Source: Massilia sp. H6 (GTDB taxonomy: Bacteria > Pseudomonadota > Gammaproteobacteria > Burkholderiales > Burkholderiaceae_D). Taken from it: a DNA stretch of 64,000 nt. A program made the position numbers and the translations under genes. Below, piece by piece: positions 28,163 through 37,014 of this stretch. Positions within the stretch are counted from its first letter, which is position 1. Every line of letters starts with the position of its first letter. The notes under the pieces were generated by a model. The model did not search any database and had not been told where the DNA came from. It saw nothing but the letters and a program-made list of their open reading frames with translations. The DNA is taken from positions 2,728,001-2,792,000 of the forward strand of contig NZ_CP103371.1 in the NCBI RefSeq assembly GCF_024802625.1. Reading direction: 5' to 3'.

Positions 28163-30427
28163 CTACTGCCGGCGCGCCTCCACCACCCCGCTCACCTCGG
28201 CCAGCGCCGCCAGTGCCTTTTGCAGCTGCGCGGTCGAACCGATCTCGGCGGTGAACACCATGCGCGCCTGGCCCTTGGCGCTTTGCGAGGCTACGCCAGT
28301 GACATTGATTTTCTCGCGAGAGAATACTTCGAAAATGTCGCGCAGCAGTCCCTGGCGGTCGCTCGCGAGGATGAACAGGTCGACCGGATAAACCGTCTCG
28401 GACAGCGCCGCCCCCCAGGCCGTCTGGATGACCCGCTCGGGTGACTTTATACGCATCTCGGCGAAGTTCTTGCAGCTCAGGCGGTGGATCGACACCCCCT
28501 TGCCGCGCGTGACGAAGCCGACGATGGGATCGGGCGGCGCCGGCTTGCAGCACCTGGCCAGCATCGTCATCAGGCCTTCGGTGCCGACCACCAGCACGCC
28601 CGACTTGGCGCCCTTTTCCACGCTCGAGGCAAGGCTCTTGTTGACCACCGCCGTTTCGTCCAGCGGTGGCGGCTCGACCGCATCATGCAGTGCCGCTTCC
28701 ACGTGGCGCAGGCTGAATTTCTCCTTGCCGACCTGGATGAACAGCTCGTCCGACTTGGCAAAGCCCAGCTTGTGCGCCAGCGCCTCCAGGTTCACCGCGG
28801 TCTTGCCTTCGCGCTGCAGGGACTTTTCGACCAGCGCGCGGCCCTGCGCCAGCGTCTCGGCCTGGTCCAGCGCGTGGAACCAGGCGCGCACCTTCGAGCG
28901 CGTGCGGCTGCTCACCGTATAGCCGGGACTGAGCCAGTCGCGCGAAGGTCCCTGGCTGCCGCTGGAGCCCTTGGCGGTGATGATCTCGCACGTCTGGCCG
29001 TTGCGCAGCGGGGTATTGAGCGGCACCATGATGCCGTCGATCTTGGCGCCACGGCAGCGGTGGCCTACCTCGCTGTGCAGGTGATAGGCGAAATCGATCG
29101 GGGTCGCCCCTTGCGGCAATTCGAGCACACGCGCCTGGGGCGTCAGCACAAAGATGCGGTCGTCAAGTGTCGCCGCTTTGAGCTTCTCGACCCATTCCTT
29201 CTGCTGCTCCTGCTGGCCAGCGACAACGTCGGCCACGTCGCTCTTCCAGGCCAGCAGCTGGCGCAGCCAGGCGATCTTCTCGTCGTATTTCTGGCTCTTG
29301 AAGTTCGATCCGCCTTCTTCCTTGTAGCGCCAGTGCGCCGCAATACCGTATTCGGCGAAGTTGTGCATCTCCTGGGTGCGGATCTGCACCTCGAGCGGGC
29401 GCCCGTCTTCGGCATTGACCACGGTATGCAGCGACTGGTAGCCGTTGGGCTTGGGGCGCGAGATGTAGTCGTCGAATTCGTGCGGGATCGGGGTCCAGAT
29501 ATTGTGCACGATGCCCAGCACCGTGTAGCAGGTCTTGACGTCGGGGACGATCACGCGAAAGGCGCGCACGTCGTACAGCGATGAAAAATCGAGCTCCTTG
29601 CCGCGCATCTTGTTGTAAATGCTGTAGATGTGCTTCGGGCGCCCGCTCACCTCGGCCTGGATGCCGGCCTGCGCCAGTTCGCCCTGCAAGCGCGCGATCG
29701 ACGACTCGACGAAGCCTTCGCGCTGCAAGCGCTTTTCCTCGAGCATGCGGGCGATGCGTTTGTAGGTATCGGGCTCGATGAACCGGAACGACAAATCCTC
29801 GAGTTCCCATTTCAACTGCCAGATGCCGAGCCGGTTGGCCAGCGGCGCATAGAAGTCGAGCACTTCGCGGCCATAGGCGCGGGTGATGTCGTCGAAGCGC
29901 TTCTGGTCGGCGAAATAACGCAGGCCGGCCGCGCACGAGGCCAGCCGGATCAGCACCACGCGCATGTCCGATGCCATCGCCAGCAGCATCTTGCGCAGCG
30001 TCTCGACCTGGGCCGCAGCCTGCTGGGCCGCGTTTTTCCCGGCATTCCTGCCCCCGCTTCTCCCCCCTTCGGCCTGCTCCTTGCCAGTAGTGAGGTCGCG
30101 CAGCCGGATCAGCTGGTAGACGCCCTGCACCAGGTCGGACACCTCCTTGCCGAAGCGCTCCTCGAGCGAGCCGGCGACCTGCGGATCGGCCATCGCCAGC
30201 TCGAACAGCAGGCCGGCGATGCGGGTCTCGGCATCGGTGCTGAGGTAGGCCAGCGTACCGGCCACGCCGAGCGAGAACTCGAACGCGCTCTGGCCGGACG
30301 TTGCCGTGCGCTCGCCATAGGCGCTGCCGGCGTAGTCGAGCGCGGCCTGCACGCGGGCGGCGTCATCGGGGCCGAGTCCCTGGACCAGTTGGGTGGTGGC
30401 GTCGCCAAGGAAAGCGGTTGAAACCAT
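28163..30427 (-). CDS. relA: (p)ppGpp synthetase RelA
   Basis: 754 residues, a long RelA/SpoT homologue. The N-terminal HD hydrolase domain is degenerate: the usual HD pair is replaced by FELAMADPQ, so hydrolysis is unlikely. The synthetase domain has GRPKHIYSIYNKMRGKEL and HEFDDYISRPKPNGYQSLHT; the acidic EFDD motif marks RelA rather than SpoT (RFKD). Then TGS (IFVLTPQARVLELPQGATPIDFA in parts), helical domain, zinc-finger-like LARCCKPAPPDPIVGF, and a C-terminal ACT domain. It makes ppGpp on stalled ribosomes. Start MVSTAFLGDA has a weak ribosome site. ridA ends four bases upstream. Confidence 0.96.
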   Translation of the reverse strand: MVSTAFLGDATTQLVQGLGPDDAARVQAALDYAGSAYGERTATSGQSAFEFSLGVAGTLAYLSTDAETRIAGLLFELAMADPQVAGSLEERFGKEVSDLVQGVYQLIRLRDLTTGKEQAEGGRSGGRNAGKNAAQQAAAQVETLRKMLLAMASDMRVVLIRLASCAAGLRYFADQKRFDDITRAYGREVLDFYAPLANRLGIWQLKWELEDLSFRFIEPDTYKRIARMLEEKRLQREGFVESSIARLQGELAQAGIQAEVSGRPKHIYSIYNKMRGKELDFSSLYDVRAFRVIVPDVKTCYTVLGIVHNIWTPIPHEFDDYISRPKPNGYQSLHTVVNAEDGRPLEVQIRTQEMHNFAEYGIAAHWRYKEEGGSNFKSQKYDEKIAWLRQLLAWKSDVADVVAGQQEQQKEWVEKLKAATLDDRIFVLTPQARVLELPQGATPIDFAYHLHSEVGHRCRGAKIDGIMVPLNTPLRNGQTCEIITAKGSSGSQGPSRDWLSPGYTVSSRTRSKVRAWFHALDQAETLAQGRALVEKSLQREGKTAVNLEALAHKLGFAKSDELFIQVGKEKFSLRHVEAALHDAVEPPPLDETAVVNKSLASSVEKGAKSGVLVVGTEGLMTMLARCCKPAPPDPIVGFVTRGKGVSIHRLSCKNFAEMRIKSPERVIQTAWGAALSETVYPVDLFILASDRQGLLRDIFEVFSREKINVTGVASQSAKGQARMVFTAEIGSTAQLQKALAALAEVSGVVEARRQ

Positions 30428-30431
30428 TACG

Positions 30432-30782
30432 TCAGCGCAGTGCAGCCGTCACGCAGACTTCGACGAGGCATGCGGGGTTGGCAAGCTTGGCTTCGACGGT
30501 CGCGCGCGGCGGGGTATGGCCCTGGGCGACCCACTCGTCCCAGACTGCATTCATGCCGTCGAAATCGGCCATGCTCGATATGAAGATCTGGCAGGTGAGC
30601 AGGCAGGACTTGTCGCTGCCGGCTTCCATCAGCAAGCGGTCGACATGACCGAGCACTTCGCGCATCTGGCCGTCGATATCCTGGGTGGTGTCTTCGGCGA
30701 TCTGGCCGGCCAGGTAGACGGTGCCATTGTGGATGGCGGTTTCGGACAAACGCTTGCCCACGTGGAGACGTTGGATTTCCAT
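30432..30782 (-). CDS. RidA/YoaB-family protein
   Basis: 116 residues from ATG at 30782 (MEIQRLHVGKRLSETAIHNG). Chorismate-mutase-like small trimeric fold. HNGTVYLAGQIAEDT, LLMEAGSDKSCLLTCQIFI and PPRATVEAKLANPACLVEV are RidA-superfamily features; the Arg in PPRATVE is the conserved substrate-binding Arg. Closest to the YoaB-like group rather than the RidA archetype. Likely imine or enamine deaminase in the cytosol. It lies between a hydrolase and relA on one strand, with four bases to relA. Confidence 0.9.
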   Translation of the reverse strand: MEIQRLHVGKRLSETAIHNGTVYLAGQIAEDTTQDIDGQMREVLGHVDRLLMEAGSDKSCLLTCQIFISSMADFDGMNAVWDEWVAQGHTPPRATVEAKLANPACLVEVCVTAALR

Positions 30783-30810
30783 GGTTGCTTTCTTCGATCT
30801 AAAAAGGGGA

Positions 30811-31695
30811 CTAGTAGCCCAGTAAAAAATCGCGCGCCACCGCAATCTGGTCGGCGCGCACAAAGGTCGGGGCATGGCCCACGCCCGGGATCTCGACCAG
30901 CCGGGGCTTGGGCCCGCGGCTGCACATTTCCTGCGCCGTCGCGTGCGACAGCAAGTCGGACAGTTCGCCGCGCACCAGCAGCGTCGGGCAGCTGATCGCA
31001 TCCCACGCCGCCCACAACGCGGCCTCGTCGAGCGCCGCCTGCTGCGGCGTGATGGCGCGAAACGGCTGGGCCAAGCCCAGGTCGTAGTGGCGCGTCCACT
31101 GGCCGTCGGCGTCCTGGCGCAGCACGTCGCTGGCGAGCTTGAACCATTCTTCATCGGTATGCGGACCGAACGAGGTCGACACCGTGCGCACATAGGCGGC
31201 GCCGGCGTCGAAATCCGGGAAACGGATGTCCTGGCCGATATATTCGCCGATGCGCTGGACCGCGCCCTGGTCGAGCACCGGCCCGATGTCGTTGATGACC
31301 AGCTTGCGCACCGGACTATCTTCGAGCGCGGCCAGCACCATGCCGATCAGGCCGCCCATCGAGGTGCCGAACCAGTGCACGCCGCCATCGCCATCATCCC
31401 CTTGGGTCACGCGCGCCACCAGCGTGACCATGTCGGCCACGTATTGCGGTACCGTATAGTAAGCCGGATCGCGCAGCCGCTGCGACCGCCCGCGCCCCAC
31501 CACGTCCGGGCATACCACGCGGTAGTGGCCGCACAATGCCTGCGCCAGCTGATCGAAATCGTCGGCCACGCGGGTCACGCCGTGCACGCAGACCAGCACC
31601 CTGGGATTGGCCGGGTCGCCCCATTCCTTGTAGGCCATCCGGTGCAGGCCGGCCGGCGAACTGCACTGCACGCTTTTTAGTCTGGCTTGGCTCAT
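30811..31695 (-). CDS. Alpha/beta hydrolase
   Basis: 294 residues from ATG at 31695, which has GGAG seven bases upstream; an ATG five codons earlier is possible. Signature elements: oxyanion loop VCVHGVTRV, nucleophile elbow WFGTSMGGLIGM (Ser in GTSMG), acid in the LLVRGELSDLLS strand region, and His in EIPGVGHAPTFV. A cap domain lies at about 150-225. Cytoplasmic with no signal peptide. Typical of the broad esterase/hydrolase group; substrate unknown. It is 28 nt upstream of the RidA gene in the same orientation, hinting at an operon into relA. Confidence 0.88.
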   Translation of the reverse strand: MSQARLKSVQCSSPAGLHRMAYKEWGDPANPRVLVCVHGVTRVADDFDQLAQALCGHYRVVCPDVVGRGRSQRLRDPAYYTVPQYVADMVTLVARVTQGDDGDGGVHWFGTSMGGLIGMVLAALEDSPVRKLVINDIGPVLDQGAVQRIGEYIGQDIRFPDFDAGAAYVRTVSTSFGPHTDEEWFKLASDVLRQDADGQWTRHYDLGLAQPFRAITPQQAALDEAALWAAWDAISCPTLLVRGELSDLLSHATAQEMCSRGPKPRLVEIPGVGHAPTFVRADQIAVARDFLLGY

Positions 31696-31829
31696 CCCCG
31701 GCTCCGTCATGGCAATATAGTCTGCTTGGTGGTCGCGTCTTCACGCAATGCATCATTTTACGCGGCGTTGCGATTAGAATTCTACCAATTCTGTAGCAGC
31801 AACCCGATCACCTTCACCTAGAGGACGAA

Positions 31830-32624
31830 ATGAAATCGACTATGTTAAGTGGGAAAACGGCGCTCGTCACCGGCTCAACCTCGGGCATCGGCCTGGGCAT
31901 TGCCCGCGCGCTGGCCGGCCAGGGCGCGAATATCGTGTTCAACGGCTTTGGCGACGCCCAGCAGATCGAGAAGCTCTACCTCGAGACCGGCACCGAGTTC
32001 GGCGTGCAGACCGCCCACCATAACGCCGACATGTCCAAGCCGGCCGAAATCGAAGCGATGATGCAGTTCGCCGCCGATAAATTCGGCGGCGTCGATATCC
32101 TGGTCAACAATGCGGGCATCCAGCATGTGGCGCCGGTCGATGAATTTCCGCCCGAGAAATGGGATGCGATCCTGGCAATCAACCTGACCTCGGCCTTCCA
32201 CACCACCCGCCTGGCGCTTCCCGCCATGAAGCAAAAGAACTGGGGGCGCATCATCAACCTGGCCTCGGTCCACGGCCTGGTGGGTTCAAGCGGCAAGTCG
32301 GCATATGTCGCGGCCAAGCACGGGCTGGTGGGCTTGACCAAGGTAACCGCACTGGAAAATGCCCATACTGGCGTCACCTGCAATGCAATCTGCCCGGGCT
32401 GGGTACTGACGCCGCTGGTGCAAAAGCAGGTCGACGACCGCGCCGCCCGCGAAGGCCTGTCCAACGACGCCGCGCGCAAGTCGCTGCTGCTCGAAAAGCA
32501 GCCGTCCGGCGAATTCGTGACGCCGGACGAACTGGGCGCGCTGGCCGTGTTCTTCTGCAGCCCGGCAGGTGACCAGGTGCGCGGCGTGGCGTGGAACATG
32601 GATGGGGGCTGGGCGGCGCAATAA
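31830..32624 (+). CDS. 3-Hydroxybutyrate dehydrogenase (SDR)
   Basis: 264 residues. Classical SDR: TGSTSGIGLGIARAL cofactor loop, NNAGIQHV, catalytic Ser in INLASVHGLVGSS, YVAAK (Tyr and Lys), and the late CPGWVLTPLVQKQ. The IQHVAPVDEFP, PGWVLTPLV and LLEKQPSGEFVTPDELGALAVFFCSP stretches (in parts) fit D-3-hydroxybutyrate dehydrogenases. It oxidises 3-hydroxybutyrate to acetoacetate with NAD. The AGAGGACGAAATG upstream is a good ribosome site. It is followed by a terminator, so it is a single gene; the CoA-transferase at 37441-38821 would use its product. Confidence 0.92.
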   Translation: MKSTMLSGKTALVTGSTSGIGLGIARALAGQGANIVFNGFGDAQQIEKLYLETGTEFGVQTAHHNADMSKPAEIEAMMQFAADKFGGVDILVNNAGIQHVAPVDEFPPEKWDAILAINLTSAFHTTRLALPAMKQKNWGRIINLASVHGLVGSSGKSAYVAAKHGLVGLTKVTALENAHTGVTCNAICPGWVLTPLVQKQVDDRAAREGLSNDAARKSLLLEKQPSGEFVTPDELGALAVFFCSPAGDQVRGVAWNMDGGWAAQ

Positions 32625-32695
32625 GATCCAGTCCTTTCAAGACCCTACTGGACGTTGCGCGCTGCGGCTCGATTGCTCGCCCTGCTCGATAAAAC

Positions 32696-32722
32696 ACGCC
32701 GAGGCTTGCCCGGCGTTTTTTT
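32696..32722 (+). terminator. Terminator after 3-hydroxybutyrate dehydrogenase
   Basis: ACGCCG pairs with CGGCGT across a nine-base loop, followed by seven T. It lies 71 nt after the stop at 32624. Confidence 0.85.
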
Positions 32723-33027
32723 CGTCGACGTGGTCAGCCGATTCATCAGCCGATCCTGGCCAGGAATTCCTGCCACAGCGCCGCCACCGGCCGGCCCCAA
32801 GAAGACCGCACCGCATCACCGCAGCCGTCCCTGCGGCCCAAGCATATTCCAAGTAGATCATCCTGTCTAAGTAGGCCCGACGCCATGCTGATCTCGATGC
32901 ACAGCCACATGCCATGCAGGCGCGTCGGCTACCCGCCACGAATAAAACGCACACACGCCACGAAAACTATAGACACGGGTATCTAGACAAACTATTCTAT
33001 ATCCATCAACTACCTATGAGGACGCTC
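32723..33027. other. Intergenic region upstream of the BlaI gene
   Basis: About 305 nt with no convincing gene. The first 245 bases hold nothing I recognise. The last 60 are A/T-richer than their surroundings (CTATAGACACGGG ... CTATTCTATATCC) and hold the 16-bp dyad listed below and probably the promoter of the BlaI-M56 pair. Confidence 0.6.
32970..32985. promoter_or_regulatory. Candidate BlaI operator dyad
   Basis: TAGACAC-GG-GTATCTA: the two 7-bp arms match in inverted orientation at six of seven positions. It lies 42 nt upstream of the blaI ATG within an A/T-rich promoter-like segment. BlaI/MecI repressors bind similar dyads (TACA-type arms) at their own promoters. Binding here is inference. 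Confidence 0.55.
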
Positions 33028-33435
33028 ATGCCCCGCAAGTCCGACACCCCCAAACCGACGCCAGCCGAGCTCGAGCTACTTGAAGTGCTCTGGCCGCTGG
33101 GATCGGGCACCGCCAAGCAGGTGCACCATGAAATGCAGAAGCACAAGCCCGACGTGACCTATGCCACCGTGCTGCGCCTGATGCAGATCATGCACGCCAA
33201 AGGCCTGCTGGTGCGCGACGAGCGCGAACGATCGCACGTCTATGCCCCGGTGCATGCACGTGACTCGATGCAGACCAACCTGTTGCAGGACCTGGTGCAG
33301 CGCGCCTTTGCCGGCTCGGCCAAGGCACTGGTGCTGGCCGCGCTCAAGAGCGGCATCTCGAAGAAAGAGCGCGACGAAATCGAAGCGCTGCTGCGCGAAG
33401 AGCAACCGCAAGACACACCAGGAAAGCAGTCATGA
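33028..33435 (+). CDS. BlaI/MecI/CopY-family repressor
   Basis: 135 residues from ATG at 33028, which has GAGGACGCTC before it; an ATG four codons upstream contains that site. The winged helix spans about residues 8-80 (TPAELELLEVLWPLGSGTAKQVH in parts, VTYATVLRLMQIMHAKGLL, RSHVYAPVHARD), with a C-terminal dimerisation part (LVLAALKSGISKKERDEIEALL in parts). In BlaI, cleavage or release by the BlaR1 protease ends repression. It overlaps the following M56 gene by four bases (ATGA), as blaI/blaR pairs do. No beta-lactamase gene is nearby. Confidence 0.92.
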   Translation: MPRKSDTPKPTPAELELLEVLWPLGSGTAKQVHHEMQKHKPDVTYATVLRLMQIMHAKGLLVRDERERSHVYAPVHARDSMQTNLLQDLVQRAFAGSAKALVLAALKSGISKKERDEIEALLREEQPQDTPGKQS

Positions 33436-34706
33436 GCAGCGCCGACCTGATAGGCAGCGTCGGCTGGACCCTGGTCCACTTTCTTTGGCAAGGCACGCTG
33501 ATCGGCTGCGCGACTGCGCTTGTCCTGATGGCGCTAAGCAATGCCCGCCCCGAGTCACGCTACCTGGCGGCCTGCCTAGGCTTGTTGCTGTGCCTGGCCT
33601 GGCCGGCCACCGAACTGGCGCTGCGCCTGCATGGCGGCGAAGGCACCGGTGGCGACGCGATGGTGCTGTTCGCAGCGGGGCTGGTGGCTGGTGCGCCGAT
33701 CGATCAAGGCTGGGCCACGGTGCTGGCCGAGCAGCTGGTGCCGATTGTCGCCACCTGGGCGGCATGCGCGCTGGCGCTGGCCTTGCGCATGGTGTCCGGA
33801 CTACTGTGGATCGGCCGCGCCGCCGCCCATGAGCGCCGCGATGCGCCATGGCAGGCGCGGATCGACACGCTCGCGCTGCGATTCGGCATCGGCCGCGCGG
33901 TGCGCCTGCGCGTGGTCGCGGGCCTGGCAAGTCCGGTCACGGCCGGCTGGTGGCGCCCGGTGGTGCTGGTGCCGGCGGCACTGGTATCGGGCATGCCGGC
34001 ACCGTTGCTCGAAGCCCTGCTGGCCCATGAAATGGCGCATATCCAGCGTCACGACTACCTGGTGAACCTCGGCCAGAACCTGGTCGAGACCCTGTTCTTC
34101 TACCACCCGGCGGTCTGGTGGATCTCGGGACGCATCCGCGTCGAACGAGAACAGATTGCCGACGATATCGCGGCACGGCAACTAGGCGAACCGCGGCGCC
34201 TGGCCCTGGCCCTTTCCGAACTGGAGAAAATCCAGTTCCCCACCCACCACCTGGCCCAAGCGGCCAACGGAGGAGATCTTATGTCACGCATCAAACGATT
34301 GTTACGCCCGCAGTCGCATACACTCGGGCAGGCGCTGAACTGGAAGGCAGGCATTCCCATGCTGGGACTGGCGGCGGTAAGCGCCGCAGTGTTCGCCCAT
34401 GCGGCGCCCGCCGCGCCGCAAGCGCAGCCCGACGTCCCCGCGGTTGCCGACTTCAAATCTTGTGATCGGCCCTTGTATCCGGCCGAATCGATCAAGCTCC
34501 ATCACACCGGCACGGTTTCGCTGGACTTCATGGTGGCCACCAACGGCAAGGTCGCTGACACCAGGCTTAAAAAGTCTTCCGGCCATGCGGCGCTCGATGA
34601 TGCCGCGCAAACGGCGCTAGCGAAATGCACATTCAAGCCGGCGACAACGAAGGGCAAACCGGTACCGGCCTGGACCGCGGTGCAATACGTCTGGTCGCTC
34701 GATTAG
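33432..34706 (+). CDS. M56 (BlaR1-type) membrane metallopeptidase with TonB C-terminal domain
   Basis: 424 residues. Several TM helices in the N-terminal part (HFLWQGTLIGCATALVLMAL, YLAACLGLLLCLAWPATELAL in part, LVPIVATWAACALALALRMV), then the zinc site H199-E-M-A-H203 and the downstream ligand region REQIADDIAA. A fourth TM (about 305-325, MLGLAAVSAAVFAHAAPAAP) leads to a C-terminal domain at about 345-424 with the TonB_C pattern (CDRPLYPAESI, TGTVSLDFMVATNGKV, LKKSSGHAALDDAAQTAL). BlaR1 instead has a penicillin-binding sensor there. It probably senses an envelope state and triggers cleavage of the BlaI repressor. The ligand is unknown. Confidence 0.9.
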   Translation: MSSADLIGSVGWTLVHFLWQGTLIGCATALVLMALSNARPESRYLAACLGLLLCLAWPATELALRLHGGEGTGGDAMVLFAAGLVAGAPIDQGWATVLAEQLVPIVATWAACALALALRMVSGLLWIGRAAAHERRDAPWQARIDTLALRFGIGRAVRLRVVAGLASPVTAGWWRPVVLVPAALVSGMPAPLLEALLAHEMAHIQRHDYLVNLGQNLVETLFFYHPAVWWISGRIRVEREQIADDIAARQLGEPRRLALALSELEKIQFPTHHLAQAANGGDLMSRIKRLLRPQSHTLGQALNWKAGIPMLGLAAVSAAVFAHAAPAAPQAQPDVPAVADFKSCDRPLYPAESIKLHHTGTVSLDFMVATNGKVADTRLKKSSGHAALDDAAQTALAKCTFKPATTKGKPVPAWTAVQYVWSLD

Positions 34707-34712
34707 TCAAGG

Positions 34713-34753
34713 CCTGGCACCCTGGCACCGATTGCCGGCGCCAGGGTGCCAGG
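34713..34753. terminator. Strong hairpin between convergent genes
   Basis: CCTGGCACCCTGGC pairs over 14 bp with GCCAGGGTGCCAGG, with an A/C mismatch and a further CCG/CGG inside. It starts seven nt after the M56/TonB stop and ends 14 nt before the stop of the convergent secreted protein. There is no T-run on either side, so termination is likely but not certain. Confidence 0.6.
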
Positions 34754-34767
34754 GAGACCAGCCCCCC

Positions 34768-37014
34768 CTAGCGCGTGCGCGGGACGATGTTGAACTGCGG
34801 GCCGAGCGCGTAGTTCGGCTTGACGCTACGCGACATGAATACCGCCCAGGCCCTGGCGCCGTCGGCGCCGCCGACATCGGCTGCATAGGCCAGCGCCGGC
34901 TGCATGTTCGACGGATAGCCGGCATACGCTGACGAATAGCCGGTCATTTCGCCGACCTTCAGGCCGAGCGCCTGCGCCATGGCGGTGCCGGCGCATGCCA
35001 GCTTGTTGTAGGCCGCGCCCAGTTCGAAGTCGTTGCTGACCCTGAATGCCTGGCCGATCGTGGTGTAGAGCGGGCTGGTAGCGCTATCACGGATCAGCAT
35101 CGAGTACATCGCGCCGTTGACGTAGCAGCTACCCTCGCCGATCATGCGCTGGATCGGGAACCGGGCCTTGTACTTGAGCATGGCAGTGGCCTTGGTAAAG
35201 CCCAGTTCGTGGGCATGGCCCAGCGCGGCGGTAAAGAAGTCATCCATCCAGGGGGCAATGCCACGTCCGTTCGAATACGCCAGCGCGTAGCCATTGACCA
35301 GTACACCCAACTTGTTGGCGCCCGCGTTGTTCGTATAATTCTCGTTATACCAATCAAGGTTGCTCTCGAGTATGCGGTTGAAATGTTCCTTCAGCCGGTC
35401 GTCATCAGGGACGATATAGGCTGCTTCGGCGAGCGTGCGCAAGCCCCATGCCTGGCCCCGCACCTGCTCGGGACTGAGCAAGCCCTTGATGTTCTGACGA
35501 TATCCGGGGTTCGAATTGAACACGTTATACATGCCCCAGAACTGCAGCTCTTCCAAGAAGAAATGGTCGCCCGTGAGCATGTAAGGCAGGTAGGCATAGC
35601 CCGGCTGATGCGACACGTCTTCCACATTCGGCGACCCGCATGCGGTGCTGGTGGCGCAGCCAGGGAACCCTTCATTCTGCTTGGTCGCAGGGTTGATGGC
35701 GTCGCCCGGCCGGCCCACCAGCGTCATGTAGGGATAGTCGACCAGGCTCACCGGCTGCCCGGTTTGCTTGTCGCGGTAGTGTGACGAGAAGCTGCCCGCC
35801 AGCTCGGCAGTTCCGAGGGTAGCATCGCGAGCGCGGCGGTCCATGCTCAGCAGGTGGATTGTTGTCCATTGCGGCAGGATACCGATATCACCGCGGCCCC
35901 CGGTGGCCGGCATATAGGGATTGGACAGCCCAGTACCCATCGGCTCGGTCGAGGCATTGGCCCAACGTTTCTGCAGGTCGCTCAGCACAGTGTCGGGAAT
36001 CGTGAGCGAACGGTCGTAGTTTGGCACGGCGCGGCTGTCGATCAGGTAGGCGGTGTTGTGCTTGACGTTGACTTCCGGCGCGGCGCCATTCCACCAGAAC
36101 ATCTTGCGCCAGCGGGCGTGATGGTAATGCTGCAGCGACGGCTTGGCATACACAGCCTTGCCACCGACCAAAATCTCTGCGTTATAAGTAAAGTTCTGGG
36201 GCGCCGCCTCGTAAGCCCAGTTATTCTCGATCACGACATCGACCCGGGCTTTCCTGACGGCCTCGTACCAGCGCACGGCGAACCGCGCCGACAGGTGCGG
36301 GTGGGCTACGCCCTTGCTGTTCGTCAAGGGCGCGGAAACATGCCATTCATTGGCGGTGGCACCGCTCAGCCACGACTTGGCAAGGGACTTGCGAATCAGC
36401 TCATCGGCCGCCGCCGTGTAGCGCACGCCGCCGATGGTCGCGCTGAACGAGGCGTTGAAACCGCTGTTGAGCAGTGAACTGGTGGTGCCGGCGAGCTTGC
36501 TCGCGGCACCGGCACGGTCGAGCGTCATGACCAGCGTCTGCCCGGCACCCAGGGATGGCAGGACGGCCGATACGATGGCGTGGCGCACCGAACCGTCCGG
36601 ATGGCGAGCCTTGACGTCGAGCTGCAGCGGGACCGTGACGCCACTGCCGAGGCGGCCGGAAAGCGAAGCTCCCGAGGCTAGATGGCCCGGAGCGAAGATA
36701 TGGCCAAAGGTGACGGGAACGTTCGATTGCGCAACCGAAGATGTGCTTTCGAAGCGGATATCGGTCACTGTGGCGGCCGTCGGGCTCGGAGCGGGATTGC
36801 CGGAGACGGCGCCGGTCGATCCGCCGCGGCTGCCAGGAATGTAGGCGCTGGAACTGGCGGTGCTGATTGTCACGGGAGCCGCGGCGCGGCTGGTCGCACG
36901 GCTTTGCGGAACGTAGGTGCTGCTGTCGGCAGCGTAGGTGGCTGCCGACATGCCGCTGCCAGTCACCAGGATGGCGCCAGCCAGGAAGACGGTATGGAGT
37001 TTTAAGGAGTGCAT
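34768..37014 (-). CDS. Large secreted protein, RIFT-barrel (PcRGLX/YetA-like) N-terminal part
   Basis: 748 residues with a signal peptide at about 1-29 (ends SAATYAADSS). A Ser/Thr/Ala-rich low-complexity linker (about 30-85) follows. The N-terminal domain VPVTFGHIFAPGHLASG and VPLQLDVKARHPDGSVRHA fits the RIFT-barrel found in YetA and exo-rhamnogalacturonan lyase relatives. The rest (about 250-748) is rich in Trp/Tyr and helical, possibly an alpha/alpha toroid: YLPYMLTGDHFFLEELQFWG, GQAWGLRTLAEAAY, LGFTKATAMLKYKARFPIQR. Its enzymatic activity is unknown; polysaccharide binding or cleavage is a guess. No neighbour in a shared operon. The upstream region is AT-rich. Confidence 0.7.
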   Translation of the reverse strand: MHSLKLHTVFLAGAILVTGSGMSAATYAADSSTYVPQSRATSRAAAPVTISTASSSAYIPGSRGGSTGAVSGNPAPSPTAATVTDIRFESTSSVAQSNVPVTFGHIFAPGHLASGASLSGRLGSGVTVPLQLDVKARHPDGSVRHAIVSAVLPSLGAGQTLVMTLDRAGAASKLAGTTSSLLNSGFNASFSATIGGVRYTAAADELIRKSLAKSWLSGATANEWHVSAPLTNSKGVAHPHLSARFAVRWYEAVRKARVDVVIENNWAYEAAPQNFTYNAEILVGGKAVYAKPSLQHYHHARWRKMFWWNGAAPEVNVKHNTAYLIDSRAVPNYDRSLTIPDTVLSDLQKRWANASTEPMGTGLSNPYMPATGGRGDIGILPQWTTIHLLSMDRRARDATLGTAELAGSFSSHYRDKQTGQPVSLVDYPYMTLVGRPGDAINPATKQNEGFPGCATSTACGSPNVEDVSHQPGYAYLPYMLTGDHFFLEELQFWGMYNVFNSNPGYRQNIKGLLSPEQVRGQAWGLRTLAEAAYIVPDDDRLKEHFNRILESNLDWYNENYTNNAGANKLGVLVNGYALAYSNGRGIAPWMDDFFTAALGHAHELGFTKATAMLKYKARFPIQRMIGEGSCYVNGAMYSMLIRDSATSPLYTTIGQAFRVSNDFELGAAYNKLACAGTAMAQALGLKVGEMTGYSSAYAGYPSNMQPALAYAADVGGADGARAWAVFMSRSVKPNYALGPQFNIVPRTR

